From Methylocystis rosea (GTDB taxonomy: Bacteria; Pseudomonadota; Alphaproteobacteria; Rhizobiales; Beijerinckiaceae), in contig NZ_CP034087.1 of the NCBI RefSeq assembly GCF_003855495.1, forward strand, positions 124,001-188,000: a stretch of DNA of 64,000 nucleotides, given 5' to 3'. The notes beneath the pieces were generated by a model, which had not been told where the DNA came from, made no database searches, and saw only the letters and a program-made list of their open reading frames with translations. Positions 41,437 through 52,482 of this stretch are shown here, in pieces. A program made the position numbers and the translations under genes. Every line of letters starts with the position of its first letter. Position 1 is the stretch's first letter.

Positions 41437-41778
41437 ATGAAGGCTTTTATTCTAGCTGCCGGTATTCTTGCGGCGGGTGTAGGGACCGCTTATGCCGACT
41501 GTCGTTCGGAAATCGAGAAAACGAAGAGCGATTGGGCAGCTCTACGACTTGAGCCTGGGAGCAAGCCAAGCTCGCTCTCCAAGGGGGTCGGCCGCCATGA
41601 GCACATTCAGGCGGCTGTCACATCTATGCGCGTCCACCTGCACGAGGCCGACCGTCTCTGCGCAGAGGGCGAGGAGCACAAGGCTCTTCTCCACTTGAAC
41701 GTAATTCGCGCCTTCCTCGAGTTGCCAGAGATTCAGCATCCCACGAGCCATCGTTATCTATATAGAGGGCGGAGGTAA
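41437..41778 (+). CDS. Small exported protein of unknown function
   Basis: The 113-residue protein has a clear signal peptide (MKAFILAAGILAAGVGTAYA, cleavage before D21) and a helical mature part with two Cys, several His (GRHEHIQAAVTSMRVHLHEADRLC, EEHKALLHLNVIRAFLELPEIQHPTSHRYLY) and a basic end. The RBS AGGAG lies just before the ATG. The His pattern and position after cusA hint at a periplasmic metal-related role; this is inference. 41240-41436 upstream has no gene; 41779-41930 separates it from the convergent atpG. Confidence 0.7.
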   Translation: MKAFILAAGILAAGVGTAYADCRSEIEKTKSDWAALRLEPGSKPSSLSKGVGRHEHIQAAVTSMRVHLHEADRLCAEGEEHKALLHLNVIRAFLELPEIQHPTSHRYLYRGRR

Positions 41779-41930
41779 CCGAAGGTAACATATTTGAGAC
41801 ACGACGAGCGGGGTCCCATCGAAATTACGCGCTTCCGTCGCAGGCAGAGGGTTTCGTTGGGAAAGGCTCACCGTCAATCGCGCAAGGTCGTGAGACCGCG
41901 TCTGGAGAGACGACGCGATGGCGCGCGAAC

Positions 41931-42776
41931 TCATCCGTTGTTCAGCGCTTCGGCGCCGGTAATGAGGTCGATGAGCTCGGTAGTGATCTCCGATTGGCGG
42001 GCCTGATTAGCCTCTTGGCGCAACTCCTCGAGCTTCTTCGACACATTGTCATAGGCGGATTCCATGGCGGCGAAGCGCGCGGCGTTTTCGCTTGCGATCG
42101 ATTCAACCGCCGCCTCGGTCAGGAGCGCGAAGACATATTCCGCCATCAACTTTTCATGAAGGGGTATCGGCTGCAGGTTATGAAGTGGCGGCTGGCGTGG
42201 TTGTTTGGCCGAAAGCATGGCGAGATCGAGCGGCAGCAGCAAGCGCCGGTCGATCGTGGGCGCGCCGCCCTGACGGTAACGGTAGAACATCACCTCGACG
42301 CGGCCGACGCCGCCATGGGCAATCCCGTGATAGAGCGCGTCCATGAGCCGACGGATCGTTTCCGGCGCCCCGGCGCCTCGGCTCGCCATTGGATGCGTCC
42401 AGACAGGCGGCTGCAAGCGTTCGAGCGCCAGCGCCGCGCCCCGGCTGCCGATTACGAACAAGGCGTCACCCGGAGCGAGATTTGCCTTGGCGTCCCCGAT
42501 CAGACGTTCATTGAAGCCGCCAACGAAGCCATGTTCGGCAGTGCAAAGTACGAGCGCGCGCCTGCCCTCCGCAGCCTTCGCCGGCTCCGGCTCGGCCATG
42601 AGGAGCAGCGTGCTGGCGAGCCCAGCCGCGACCGCCTCCGTATAGCGACGAACCCCGGGGAGCGCGCGCTGCGCCTCCTGCAGGCGCAAGCCAGCAAGTG
42701 AGCGCATGGCGCCGACGATGTCGCGAAGCTCGCCCATGCCGCCGATATGCGACTGGATCTCGACAAGCCGCGTCAT
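41931..42776 (-). CDS. atpG: N-type F-ATPase gamma subunit
   Basis: The 281-residue central-stalk subunit has N- and C-terminal helices of the coiled coil: MTRLVEIQSHIGGMGELRDIVGAM at the start and SAYDNVSKKLEELRQEANQARQSEITTELIDLITGAEAL at the end. The middle Rossmann-like part (RALVLCTAEHGFVGGFNERL) is divergent from housekeeping gamma, as usual for N-ATPases. Its start overlaps the alpha stop (ATGA). It is last in the operon. Confidence 0.9.
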   Translation of the reverse strand: MTRLVEIQSHIGGMGELRDIVGAMRSLAGLRLQEAQRALPGVRRYTEAVAAGLASTLLLMAEPEPAKAAEGRRALVLCTAEHGFVGGFNERLIGDAKANLAPGDALFVIGSRGAALALERLQPPVWTHPMASRGAGAPETIRRLMDALYHGIAHGGVGRVEVMFYRYRQGGAPTIDRRLLLPLDLAMLSAKQPRQPPLHNLQPIPLHEKLMAEYVFALLTEAAVESIASENAARFAAMESAYDNVSKKLEELRQEANQARQSEITTELIDLITGAEALNNG

Positions 42777-44305
42777 AGAGGATCGCCTGTTGCTCCGAGC
42801 GAACCGGCCAGCGCTTCAAGCGACGCTTTGAGGCGTGTGCGGAGTTCGTCCCGCAGCGCCTCTGTTCGATCGTCAAGCGCGGCGATCTCGGGGCAACGTT
42901 CCATCAACCAACGTCCAAGCTTCGCTCGGAACACTGCCACTCGATCGAGCGACACGCCATCGAGCACGCCTTCGCTCAGCGCCAACAGTAACGCCACTTG
43001 CTCGCCGAGCGGCAGCGGCGCAAATTGTTGTTGGCTGAGTACGGCGCGGATGCGCCTGCCGTGCTCGATTACTTTGCGCGTGCGTTCATCGAGCATGCCG
43101 CCGAAACGGGTGAACATTTCGAGTTCGAGAAATTGGGCGTATTCCAGCCGCAAACTCTCGGAAAGCGTTTTGAGTGTCGCGGCCTGCGTTTTGCCGCCAA
43201 CGCGCGATACGCTCTTGCCGACGTCGACCGCTGGCTTTTGATCTTCGTGAAAGAGGCGCGGGTCGAGATAGATTTGGCCGTCGGTTATCGAAATCAGATT
43301 GGTCGGAATATAGGCGCTTATGTTGCCGGCCTGAGTCTCGGCTATCGGCAGCGCCGTCAGCGATCCGCCGCCGAGCTCGGGCGCAAGTTTCGCGGCTCGC
43401 TCGAGCAAGCGCGAATGGATGTAGAAAATGTCTCCCGGATAGGCCTCGCGTCCTGGCGGCCGGCGCAGCAGCAGAGAGACCTGACGATAGACCGCCGCAT
43501 GTTTGGTGAGATCGTCGATCACCAACAGCACGTCGCGGCCGCGCGACATGAAATATTCGGCCATGGCGCAGGCCGCATAGGGGGTCAACCATTGCAGGCC
43601 CGGCGCCGCGTCGGCTGCTCCGATAACGAAAAGACAATGTTCCGGCGCGCCGTACCGGCGCACCGATTCGATCACCTGCGCGACCGACGAGGCCTTTTGG
43701 CCGACCGCGGCGTAAACGCATATCACGTCGCTGGAACGCTGATTGATGATCGTGTCGACGGCGATGGCGGTCTTCCCCGTCGCTCGGTCGCCGATAATCA
43801 GTTCGCGCTGCCCGCGACCGAGCGGGATCATCGCGTCCACCACCAGAAGCCCCGTCGCCAGCGGTCGCGTGACGAGCGCGCGATCGACGATCGCAGGCGC
43901 GGGCTGGTCCATCGGCGCGAAGGCATCGGCTGCGACCGGACCGCCGCCGTCCAGTGGCGCGCCGAGCGCGTCGACGACGCGGCCGAGCAGCGCTTCGCCG
44001 ACGGGGACGCGCGCCACCTCGCCCGTCCCGCGCACGACGCTTCCAGCGGAAATTCCGCTGGCGTCGCCCAGCAGCATGCATCCGATCATGTGCTCGCCGA
44101 GATCGACCGCTAGGCCGCGAACGCCGCCTTCGAACACGAGCAGCTCGTCGAGCCTTGCTTCGGGCAGTCCAGAGACCATCGCCACACCATCGCCGACTTG
44201 CGCGACCCGACCAATCCATTCGATTTGCGGTTCGAGCGCTAATTCGCCGATGGAGCCACGGGCTCGATCAATCGAATTGCGCAGATCTTCAGCAAGCGTC
44301 GCCAT
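42773..44305 (-). CDS. atpA: N-type F-ATPase alpha subunit
   Basis: The 510-residue protein has the P-loop GDRATGKTAI (about residues 169-178), the alpha-type VVDAMIPLGRGQRELIIGDR and MEYFMSRGRDVLLVIDDLTKHAAVYRQVSLLLRRPPGREAYPGDIFYIHSRLLERAAKL segment, and the conserved SRVGGKTQAATLKTLSESLRLEYAQFLELE end of the nucleotide-binding domain. It is the non-catalytic partner of beta in F1. It overlaps the b-subunit gene by 17 bp and gamma by 4 bp. Confidence 0.95.
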   Translation of the reverse strand: MATLAEDLRNSIDRARGSIGELALEPQIEWIGRVAQVGDGVAMVSGLPEARLDELLVFEGGVRGLAVDLGEHMIGCMLLGDASGISAGSVVRGTGEVARVPVGEALLGRVVDALGAPLDGGGPVAADAFAPMDQPAPAIVDRALVTRPLATGLLVVDAMIPLGRGQRELIIGDRATGKTAIAVDTIINQRSSDVICVYAAVGQKASSVAQVIESVRRYGAPEHCLFVIGAADAAPGLQWLTPYAACAMAEYFMSRGRDVLLVIDDLTKHAAVYRQVSLLLRRPPGREAYPGDIFYIHSRLLERAAKLAPELGGGSLTALPIAETQAGNISAYIPTNLISITDGQIYLDPRLFHEDQKPAVDVGKSVSRVGGKTQAATLKTLSESLRLEYAQFLELEMFTRFGGMLDERTRKVIEHGRRIRAVLSQQQFAPLPLGEQVALLLALSEGVLDGVSLDRVAVFRAKLGRWLMERCPEIAALDDRTEALRDELRTRLKASLEALAGSLGATGDPL

Positions 44306-45044
44306 TAGCCCTGATCTCCGACCGCGCGGTCGCGAGCGCGCTCCGCCACGAAAAGCTCAAATTGGCGTTCGGCAAGCGCAGCTCCGCCCCAGCAACGAGG
44401 TTGGGGTCGACGATGAAGGTGATATCCACCGCATCGCCGAACCGTCGACGGAGACGGGCGCGCCACGTTTCGGCCGTTTCCGACTCGAGCGCCGAAGCCG
44501 TGGCCACGGTGAGGCCCGCGCTATCCCCGAACTGACGAACGAGGCCTTCCATCTCGGCTTTCGAAAGCCCTTCGAGATATTCGTCGATCTGTTCGAGCCA
44601 TGCCTCCGACTGCAACTTCGTCGGCGCATCGGCGAGGAGCCGAAGCGCGATATCGGCGCCGAGATCGAGCGCCAAGTTTCGCGCCTCGGCGAGGGCCGTG
44701 GCTCGCTCCGTGGCGAGCGTCTTGCGCGCCGCATCTAGGAGCGTCGCGACTTCGACTTCGGCCTGAGCGCGCCGCGCTTGCGCCTCCTCCTCCGCTTGCG
44801 CCGCGGCAGTCCGGAGCGTGGCCTCGCGCTCTTTGGCGATGTCCTTGAATTCGGCCTCGATGGAGGCGAGTTGGTCTTTCGCCTTGTCTTCGGCCGCGCG
44901 GGCCTCGGCGTATTGCGTTTCGATCTCTGCGTGGCGCGCATCAAGCATGCGTAGCACCGGTTCGTATAGAAAACGGCGCATGAGCCAGACGAGGATGCCG
45001 AAATTGACCGTCTGGAGCCCGAGCGTCCACCAATCGAATTGCAT
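44289..45044 (-). CDS. atpF: N-type F-ATPase b subunit
   Basis: I start at MQFDWWTLGLQTVNFGILVWLMRRF, which gives the single N-terminal membrane helix directly after the c gene; the frame is open 18 codons upstream. The ~251-residue protein is longer than standard b (about 160): a long charged helix (residues 35-140) is followed by a globular C-terminal part (WLEQIDEYLEGLSKAEMEGLVRQFGDSAGLTVATA) resembling the delta subunit. N-ATPase operons lack a separate delta, so the b protein probably serves both roles. Confidence 0.9.
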   Translation of the reverse strand: MQFDWWTLGLQTVNFGILVWLMRRFLYEPVLRMLDARHAEIETQYAEARAAEDKAKDQLASIEAEFKDIAKEREATLRTAAAQAEEEAQARRAQAEVEVATLLDAARKTLATERATALAEARNLALDLGADIALRLLADAPTKLQSEAWLEQIDEYLEGLSKAEMEGLVRQFGDSAGLTVATASALESETAETWRARLRRRFGDAVDITFIVDPNLVAGAELRLPNANLSFSWRSALATARSEIRANGDAC

Positions 45045-45046
45045 TG

Positions 45047-45289
45047 TCAGCCCGTATATGGGTTGGCGAATAGCAACAGAAGCGCCACCACCAAGCAATA
45101 GATCGCCATGGTTTCGATCATGGCGAGCCCAACAAAAAGCGTGCGCGAAATGGCGCCGGCCGCCTCTGGCTGACGGGCGATCGCGTCCATGGCGGCGGCT
45201 ACCGAGCGTCCTTCTGCAATCGCCGGCCCGATGGAGCCAAAGGAGACGGCGATGACTGCGCCGATGATGCTGATCAGCTTCAAGTCCAT
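45047..45289 (-). CDS. atpE: N-type F-ATPase c subunit (rotor ring)
   Basis: The start at [15 protein letters not shown] gives the 80-residue hairpin. The loop ARQPEAAG is universal. The ion site on helix 2 is MIETMAIYC (E59, T60, M61, Y64) and helix 1 carries a second carboxylate E26 (PAIAEGRS). Compared with sodium-binding c subunits (Gln on helix 1, then E-S-T), Gln is replaced by Glu and the second hydroxyl by Met. Two-carboxylate sites are known in N-type ATPases and favour H+. It lies 10 bp after the a gene and 2 bp before b. Confidence 0.93.
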   Translation of the reverse strand: MDLKLISIIGAVIAVSFGSIGPAIAEGRSVAAAMDAIARQPEAAGAISRTLFVGLAMIETMAIYCLVVALLLLFANPYTG

Positions 45290-45299
45290 GGAACCCCCC

Positions 45300-46820
45300 T
45301 TAGCCCGCTTCGACAGTGCCGATGGCGGCGCCGATGAAAACGGTTGCAAGCACGGTGAAGATGTAAGCCTGGACGATACCGACTAGAATCTCAAGGGCCA
45401 TGAGCGGAATCGGGACGAAGAGCCCGGAGAGCGCCACAACGAGAGCGATGACGAACTCGCCGCTCATGACATTGCCGAAGAGGCGGATCATGAGCGAAAA
45501 GGTCCGTGTCAGTTGCGACACGATGTTGAGCGGCAGCATGATCAGCCGCGGCTTGGCGAAACTGGCGAGGTAGCCGAGAAGACCCTGCGCGCGCACGCCG
45601 AAATAATGCACCGATGCGAACACAACGAGCGCCAGCGCCGCGGGAGTCTCGAGCTTACTGGTCGGCGCTTCGGTGCCCGGCAGCACGCCGGAGAGATTGG
45701 CCGCGACGAGAAAGGTGAAAAGCGTGCCGAGCAATGGCAGATAAGGCCGCGGGTCGGTACGGATGACTTCCTCGATCTGCTCCATGACGCCGGTCACGAG
45801 AACCTCGACAATTGTTCCCGATCGATCCCTCCGCTGTCGCAGTCGGCGCGTCATCAGCCAGGCGCAGATCGTCAAGGCGAGCATGATCGCCCAGGTGGTC
45901 ACGACGGCCCGCGTGATAGTGGCGGGACCGATCCGGAACAACACGGCGCTCGCCAGGGGCGAAGGCCGCTCCAAGCGGTCCGGGGGCGCTTTCGCTGCAG
46001 GCGCAGCCGGGGCCGCCGGAGCCGCAGGGGGCGGAGCAGGGGCGTTCTCCGCGATGGCCCTGTTCACTTCATCGAGCGCTTCTCGCGCCGAGGCGAGCTG
46101 GGGGTCGAGTTTCAACGCCGCTTCGAGATCTTGTCTCGCGCGATCGAGATCCTGGTTACTTTGAAAAACCTTGGCCCGATCAAGGAAAGCGACGGCGAAC
46201 TTGGGATCAAGGGTTATGGCCTCGCTGAAATCGGCAAGCGCCTTGTCGAGATCGCCCTTGGCGGAAAAGGTCAGGCCGCGACCGTCGTAGGCGCTCGCTA
46301 GCCCGGGATCGCGTTTGATCGCCTGGTCGTAATCCGCGATCGCGTGATCGAGATCGCCCTTGGCGAGATACGCTCTGGCGCGGCCGCTGTATGCCGTCGT
46401 CAAATTCTTGTCGAGCTGCAGCGCTCTGGCGTAATCTGCAATGGCAGGGTCGAGATCGCCTTTCGCGAGATGGATCGACGCGCGCTCCGCAAGGATGAAA
46501 GCCGACTTCGGGTCGAGTTGCGCCGCCTTGTCGAGATCGGCGATGGCGCGCGCGAAGTCGCCCTTCGCTCGATAAGCGCCGCTCCGATTGACATAGGCGA
46601 TGATCTGATTGCGCTTCGCTTCTCGATTCCCGCGAGCGATGATTTCGGCGCAGCCGGCGATCCGCGCATCGGTGTCGGCGCCGCGACATCTGGTCCAAGG
46701 GCCGCTCGCGGCCAACGTTGTCGGGCCCGTCGCGACGCACAGGGACGCCGCGAGCGCCAGGCGAACGAAAGGCGATTTCACGGATTTGACGAGAGAGGAA
46801 ATGATCGAACGGCGCGCCAT
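45300..46820 (-). CDS. atpB: N-type F-ATPase a subunit with an N-terminal exported TPR domain
   Basis: The 506-residue protein is about twice the usual length. Residues 1-38 look like a Sec signal peptide (hydrophobic [10 protein letters not shown]). Next come DARIAGC (51-57), then five TPR-like repeats (about 72-258; recurrent [22 protein letters not shown] pattern) and a Pro/Ala linker (259-280). From about residue 287 the standard a subunit runs to the end: [41 protein letters not shown] and the proton-path helix [13 protein letters not shown] with the essential Arg (R446). The a-subunit N-terminus is periplasmic, so the TPR domain would sit in the periplasm. The frame is continuous and typical of the operon in base use. 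A 152 bp gap separates it from atpR. Confidence 0.9.
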   Translation of the reverse strand: MARRSIISSLVKSVKSPFVRLALAASLCVATGPTTLAASGPWTRCRGADTDARIAGCAEIIARGNREAKRNQIIAYVNRSGAYRAKGDFARAIADLDKAAQLDPKSAFILAERASIHLAKGDLDPAIADYARALQLDKNLTTAYSGRARAYLAKGDLDHAIADYDQAIKRDPGLASAYDGRGLTFSAKGDLDKALADFSEAITLDPKFAVAFLDRAKVFQSNQDLDRARQDLEAALKLDPQLASAREALDEVNRAIAENAPAPPPAAPAAPAAPAAKAPPDRLERPSPLASAVLFRIGPATITRAVVTTWAIMLALTICAWLMTRRLRQRRDRSGTIVEVLVTGVMEQIEEVIRTDPRPYLPLLGTLFTFLVAANLSGVLPGTEAPTSKLETPAALALVVFASVHYFGVRAQGLLGYLASFAKPRLIMLPLNIVSQLTRTFSLMIRLFGNVMSGEFVIALVVALSGLFVPIPLMALEILVGIVQAYIFTVLATVFIGAAIGTVEAG

Positions 46821-46972
46821 GCGTATGACCCAGCTCCTAACGGCGTCGTATATTGGCGTGTCGCGCCGCTCGCCGACTCGACCGCGTAACCCGCTTCACC
46901 CTCAACGCTTGGCGGTTCATCACTTCCTCCATGGTCGGCGCACACAAGGCCGATGCGCTGGCGTCACTCGTC

Positions 46973-47251
46973 CTACTTCGCCGAATGCAGGGCGACCCCA
47001 CGCGCCGCGAGGAAACCAAGAAACATGCTCAACAGTGGAATCGCGCCGAGCTGCGCGGAAAGCCCCAAGAGGATTATCGCCGCCCCGTAGCGACCTAATG
47101 TGAAGGCCAAGAGAAACATCCAGCGGTTCCCCGCGGCTATCCCCACTGCGGTTCGACGCAAGGCGGCAAAATAGACGCGCCCAAAGACGAATCCGGCGCA
47201 CGCCATCGCCAAAGCGAGCCCGGCGATCGAAGGGAAGGCGTCATGAGTCAT
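46973..47251 (-). CDS. atpR: N-ATPase accessory membrane protein AtpR
   Basis: The start at MTHDAFPSIAGLALAMAC overlaps the AtpQ stop (ATGA). The 92-residue protein has three predicted helices (LALAMACAGFVFGRVYF, WMFLLAFTLGRYGAAIILLGL, AIPLLSMFLGFLAARGVAL). Position and topology match AtpR, specific to N-type ATPase operons and thought to help assemble the large c ring. After its stop there is an unusual 152 bp gap before the a gene. Confidence 0.85.
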   Translation of the reverse strand: MTHDAFPSIAGLALAMACAGFVFGRVYFAALRRTAVGIAAGNRWMFLLAFTLGRYGAAIILLGLSAQLGAIPLLSMFLGFLAARGVALHSAK

Positions 47252-47528
47252 TCGCGGTAAATTCTCTTCCAGGCAAGGGTGCAGCCGAGCGCCAGGCCGG
47301 CCACGAGCAGTCCCAAGGTCCAGAATATCCCCGAGGCGAACCGGTGGTCGAGCCAGCGCCCGGCGAAAACGCCGAGCAGAGTCGGCGCAACGATCGTCCA
47401 ACCGAGCACGCCGATCATCGCCAAGTTCAGGCCAAGCGGCCGTTCACCCTCCTGCCGCCAGCGCGCGCGCCGTTCGCGCCGCCTCTTGACGGCTTCATGG
47501 AGGCGCTCGTGGTTTTCTGGCTGCTGGG

Positions 47529-47532
<4 letters not shown>
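47248..47532 (-). CDS. atpQ: N-ATPase accessory protein AtpQ (AtpI/gene 1-like)
   Basis: The start at MTQQPENHERLHEAV overlaps the epsilon stop. The 94-residue protein has a basic N-terminal helix (AVKRRRERRARWRQEGE) and two membrane helices (NLAMIGVLGWTIVAPTLLGVFAGRWLDH and FWTLGLLVAGLALGCTLAW), the AtpI-like domain found in N-ATPase operons between epsilon and AtpR. It is probably an assembly or Mg2+/ring chaperone factor. Confidence 0.85.
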
Positions 47533-49468
<1,936 letters not shown>

Positions 49469-49635
49469 TTATAAATGATTCGGTTCAAGCGATTGACTGA
49501 GACAGTCGAAGGAAGCAGTTCTTGACAAGGGGTCAAGCAGGGCTTTGGCGGGCAAATTGCAACCTCGAGCGAGGGGGCCCTCAGTTGATTGTCGAAATCG
49601 TAACGCAAGCGGACAGCCGGTTGTGGCCGCAGCGA

Positions 49636-49854
49636 TCAGTTTGATGAATTGTATTTGCGGCCGACTGCGCCGTCGTGACGCTGCGATCGGCGCCGGGCAA
49701 GCGTCAGAGGAGTGCGTGGCTTCGGGATCCTGTGGATGAAATTGTATCGCGCGACCTGATAGCTTGGATCGAAGCCGTAGAAGTTGAGCCGCATGCGAGC
49801 AAGCTCTTCAGCGCGATAGGCCGCGAGCGGCTTTCCGCTTCTTCGGCTTCGCAC
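49636..49854 (-). pseudogene. Possible fragment of a conserved protein
   Basis: The 72-codon minus-strand frame contains YRAEELARMRLNFYGFDPSYQVARYNFIHRIPKPRTP, which reads like genuine protein (aromatic-rich, few rare residues). The sequence before it (49855-50328) gives only Arg/Ala-rich nonsense frames. I cannot name the family. The whole stretch 49418-50328 otherwise shows no supportable gene. Confidence 0.3.
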
Positions 49855-50328
49855 CGCCGGCGCTTGTCGGCAAACCGCGCGTCGAATCCCTTATCCCTCG
49901 AGAGCGCGTGGGCGAGCGACGCGATCGCGGCCGGATCCGCGCGCGCCGAAGACGGCAGGATGCGAGCGATCAGCCGAGTCGGCGGGCGTCCACGACGCGC
50001 AGCGGCAGTCGCGCCTGCGTGATCCGGCGCGCGTTCCCTCTCCACTCTCGACTCTCGAATGAACTCAAATAAGTTGCGTGAATCTTGCGCTCTAGCCGTT
50101 CAGGAAATTCAGGCCCGCAGCTTCGCCGAGCGCGAAGCCATCGCAGCGTAGCGCGCCTACACTGAGACCATGCGCTCGCCGAACGATGCCGGGAAGGCGA
50201 ATATCGCCGCCGAAAACGAGCGCGAGAGAGACCGCGGCCGAAGGATAACGGCCAATGACGTCGCGCGCGCGAGGGCGGGCCGGTGCCTATGACCGGGCGG
50301 CGATCATGCGCGATGCGCACAGACAACG

Positions 50329-50640
50329 CTAAAAGGTCGGGGCCCCCAGCCCCACACCGCCCTCGCCCTGTTCGCCAACATAGCCATAATAGGCTGGCGG
50401 GCGGCCATAGGCTGCGGCGCCCATGGTCCCGCCATAACCGCCATAGGCGTACGTCGCCGGCCGCGCGCAACCGTATCGCGCCCATCCGCGATGCCTATGC
50501 CAGTCCTTGGGCCAGCCGGAATGCCAGCCGTAGTTCCGGGCGCCCCGGTAATGTGCGTCCGCCATGCTAGGGAGACCGACCCCCGCGCAAGTCGCGATCG
50601 CGGTCGCCAGGGCCAGACTTTTGATGCGGTTCGAGGACAT
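50329..50640 (-). CDS. Small exported Gly/Tyr/His-rich protein
   Basis: The start at MSSNRIKSLALATAIATCAG has a good RBS (AGGAAG). The 103-residue protein has a signal peptide (cleavage near ADA-H30) and a low-complexity mature part: HYRGARNYGWHSGWPKDWHRHRGWARYGC, then GGYGGTMGAAAYGRPPAYYGY. Similar short His/Trp/Tyr/Gly-rich exported proteins are common in Rhizobiales and have no defined role; metal binding is conceivable. It resembles the product at 57649 in style. Confidence 0.7.
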   Translation of the reverse strand: MSSNRIKSLALATAIATCAGVGLPSMADAHYRGARNYGWHSGWPKDWHRHRGWARYGCARPATYAYGGYGGTMGAAAYGRPPAYYGYVGEQGEGGVGLGAPTF

Positions 50641-50959
50641 ATGCTCTTCCTGCCAAACGAAATCCCTTCGCTCCGGGATCACCACCGCGGCGTTGAGCTC
50701 GCACCGAGATTGCGGGGTAAATTGGATTGAACGGCGCTTTGTCAAGCGCGGCAGCAGGAGGTCTTGAGCCCCGCGTGCGCCTGCGGCGGGCGGACTAGCT
50801 TCTAGGTGCGCAGAAGAGACCGTCGGGCTCAACACCGGGGCCATGGGCACTAAACTTGTGGCGCAAGATTGCTGCTGGTCGATCAGGTCGGTAAGGCGAT
50901 GTAGCTCAGCCCATGAGAGTTGTTGCTTAAAGCGTCTGCGTCCACGAGACCGCGAGGAG

Positions 50960-51503
50960 GTCTGTGGCATCCTCGTCGCCGACCGAGAGGGCGACCGCAC
51001 ACACACCGAGGTCCAGGCTTGGCTCAAGGATCTCGGGCGGGAGCTTGATCACGAGGTTTGGGTAGCCGTCAACGATCGCGGCCCACAACGGAGGACAGCT
51101 GGGCGCGGAATGCTTGGACTCGCTTCCTGTTTCAATAGAAAACGCCCCGAGCGGGGACTCGATCCGTCTCATTGACATCCAGTGGATCGATAGGGACCGC
51201 ACTCGCGTGATGGCGGCGTTCGAAGTAGGGCATATAACGTCAATCTACTCCGGCATCGTCTGCATGCTCGATCTTGCTTTGAGCAGCGATCTGCATGCGG
51301 CAGACGGGCTCTTTCTCGTTGCGCCCGATGCGCGTGAAGGAGAGGTTCGTGCGCAGCTCCGGCGGCCTGCGTCAGTCGCGTCGCCGATTTGCAGGTGCGC
51401 TACTTACCATATGACGATCCTGGAAAAGCACCGCGACGCTATCGCTCGCTTCGGAACGGGAATTAAGGGCATCCAGGCCATTTCACGCGTACTGTCACAC
51501 TAA
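50960..51503 (+). pseudogene. Broken restriction-endonuclease-like gene
   Basis: One frame gives REGDRTHTEVQAWLKDLGRELDHEVWVAVNDRG and, after a shift near 51125, another gives SIRLIDIQWIDRDRTRVMAAFEVGHITSIYSGIVCMLDLAL, FLVAPDAREGEV and ILEKHRDAIARFG. I recognise this as an uncharacterised nuclease-like family with a IDVxW...AAFEIE.TSIYSG core (PD-(D/E)XK-like). The frame break and missing N-terminal part indicate a pseudogene. Confidence 0.5.
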
Positions 51504-52323
51504 AGGTTAAGGGTTCGGTTACGCTCGCGTCTCGACCGTGGGGCAGACCCTCGAAGCGTAGCTCGAACAGCTGAGGACCGCCGGCTTCGCGATAATCCAT
51601 CGGGAAGGTTCGGGCGCGAAGGCGGACTGCAAGGATTTTGGGGAGGCTTCTCAAGTTCCGTGCTTCCGGCGACGCTATGCGGTAACCAGGATCGAGTGCC
51701 TCGCCGGCCGACTTTCGAGTCGTTCGCGATCGTCAAACGCATCGTGGGCGTGGGCGGACAGTTTCGGAGCTTTGCCGAACCATGGCCGGACACCTCCATA
51801 AGCACGGACGGCTGATGATCGGCGTGATAGACGGCCTGGCCGATGTGGGCGCCTGACTTGATCCGCACATGCACCAGCGAAGGGCGGGCGTGGGCAAGGG
51901 AGCGCGGCCAGCACGTGGGCGAGACCGGCGAAGATGACCCTCGCGCAGAAACAGGAGGCCGGCCGACGGCGAGCAGACGGGGAATCCGAGCGCCGACGCC
52001 ATCTACAAGGCCGCCGCGAATGGCTGGGGCCATGCGGTGGCGAACAAGCGCAACACCGGCCTGACCGAGTTCGTGCGCCGCGAGGCCTTCGAGTCGACCG
52101 AAGCCGAAGTGCTCAGCCGGCCCGACCCCGCAGCAGTCAGGCTTCTCGGCCGGCTCGCTTTCGAGAAGGATTATCTGGGAAAGGGGACGCCGCATCCCAG
52201 CGCACCCGATGAAACGCGAGAACAGAGAACAATTTGTCCGATTCTGGGCTCTCTCACGAACTCACGCACCTTATTCGCCAGAGGGCAAGGTCGCGTCGGA
52301 GACGAAGGTCATTGGGTGCACTG
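51504..52323. other. Debris with one coding-like stretch
   Basis: Most frames here are Arg/Ser/Ala-rich and unconvincing. A plus-strand stretch at about 51970-52210 reads AIYKAAANGWGHAVANKRN, TGLTEFVRREAFESTEAEVL and RLLGRLAFEKDYLGKGTPHP without stops, and looks like a piece of a real helical protein without its start or end. I cannot assign it. Confidence 0.35.
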
Positions 52324-52482
52324 ATGATCGCCACGTATTCGGAAGCTCATCGACGACTGAATCACCTTCTTGGATTCTTCTTCGTTAGCTGCGCGGTAGA
52401 GATTCTCGTTGGCGTCATCCATCGCAATTGGTGGCTTGCAGCTGTTTGGTTGGTGGCGGGATCCATAGGCGGTGGTAATTAG
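52324..52482 (+). CDS. Very small membrane protein
   Basis: The 52-residue frame MIATYSEAHRRLNHLLGFFFVS has two predicted membrane helices (LLGFFFVSCAVEILVGV and WWLAAVWLVAGSIGG). It overlaps the next small membrane frame by 11 bp. Unknown function; the pair could be coupled. Confidence 0.4.
   Translation: MIATYSEAHRRLNHLLGFFFVSCAVEILVGVIHRNWWLAAVWLVAGSIGGGN

Noticed and set aside
42998..44113. 371-codon frame antisense to atpA
   Set aside because: Shadow of the alpha subunit; composition unlike protein.
50896..50930. tRNA-like GATGTAGCTCAGCCCATGAGAG
   Set aside because: It has the D-loop-like start but no cloverleaf, no TTCGA arm and no acceptor stem pairing around it.
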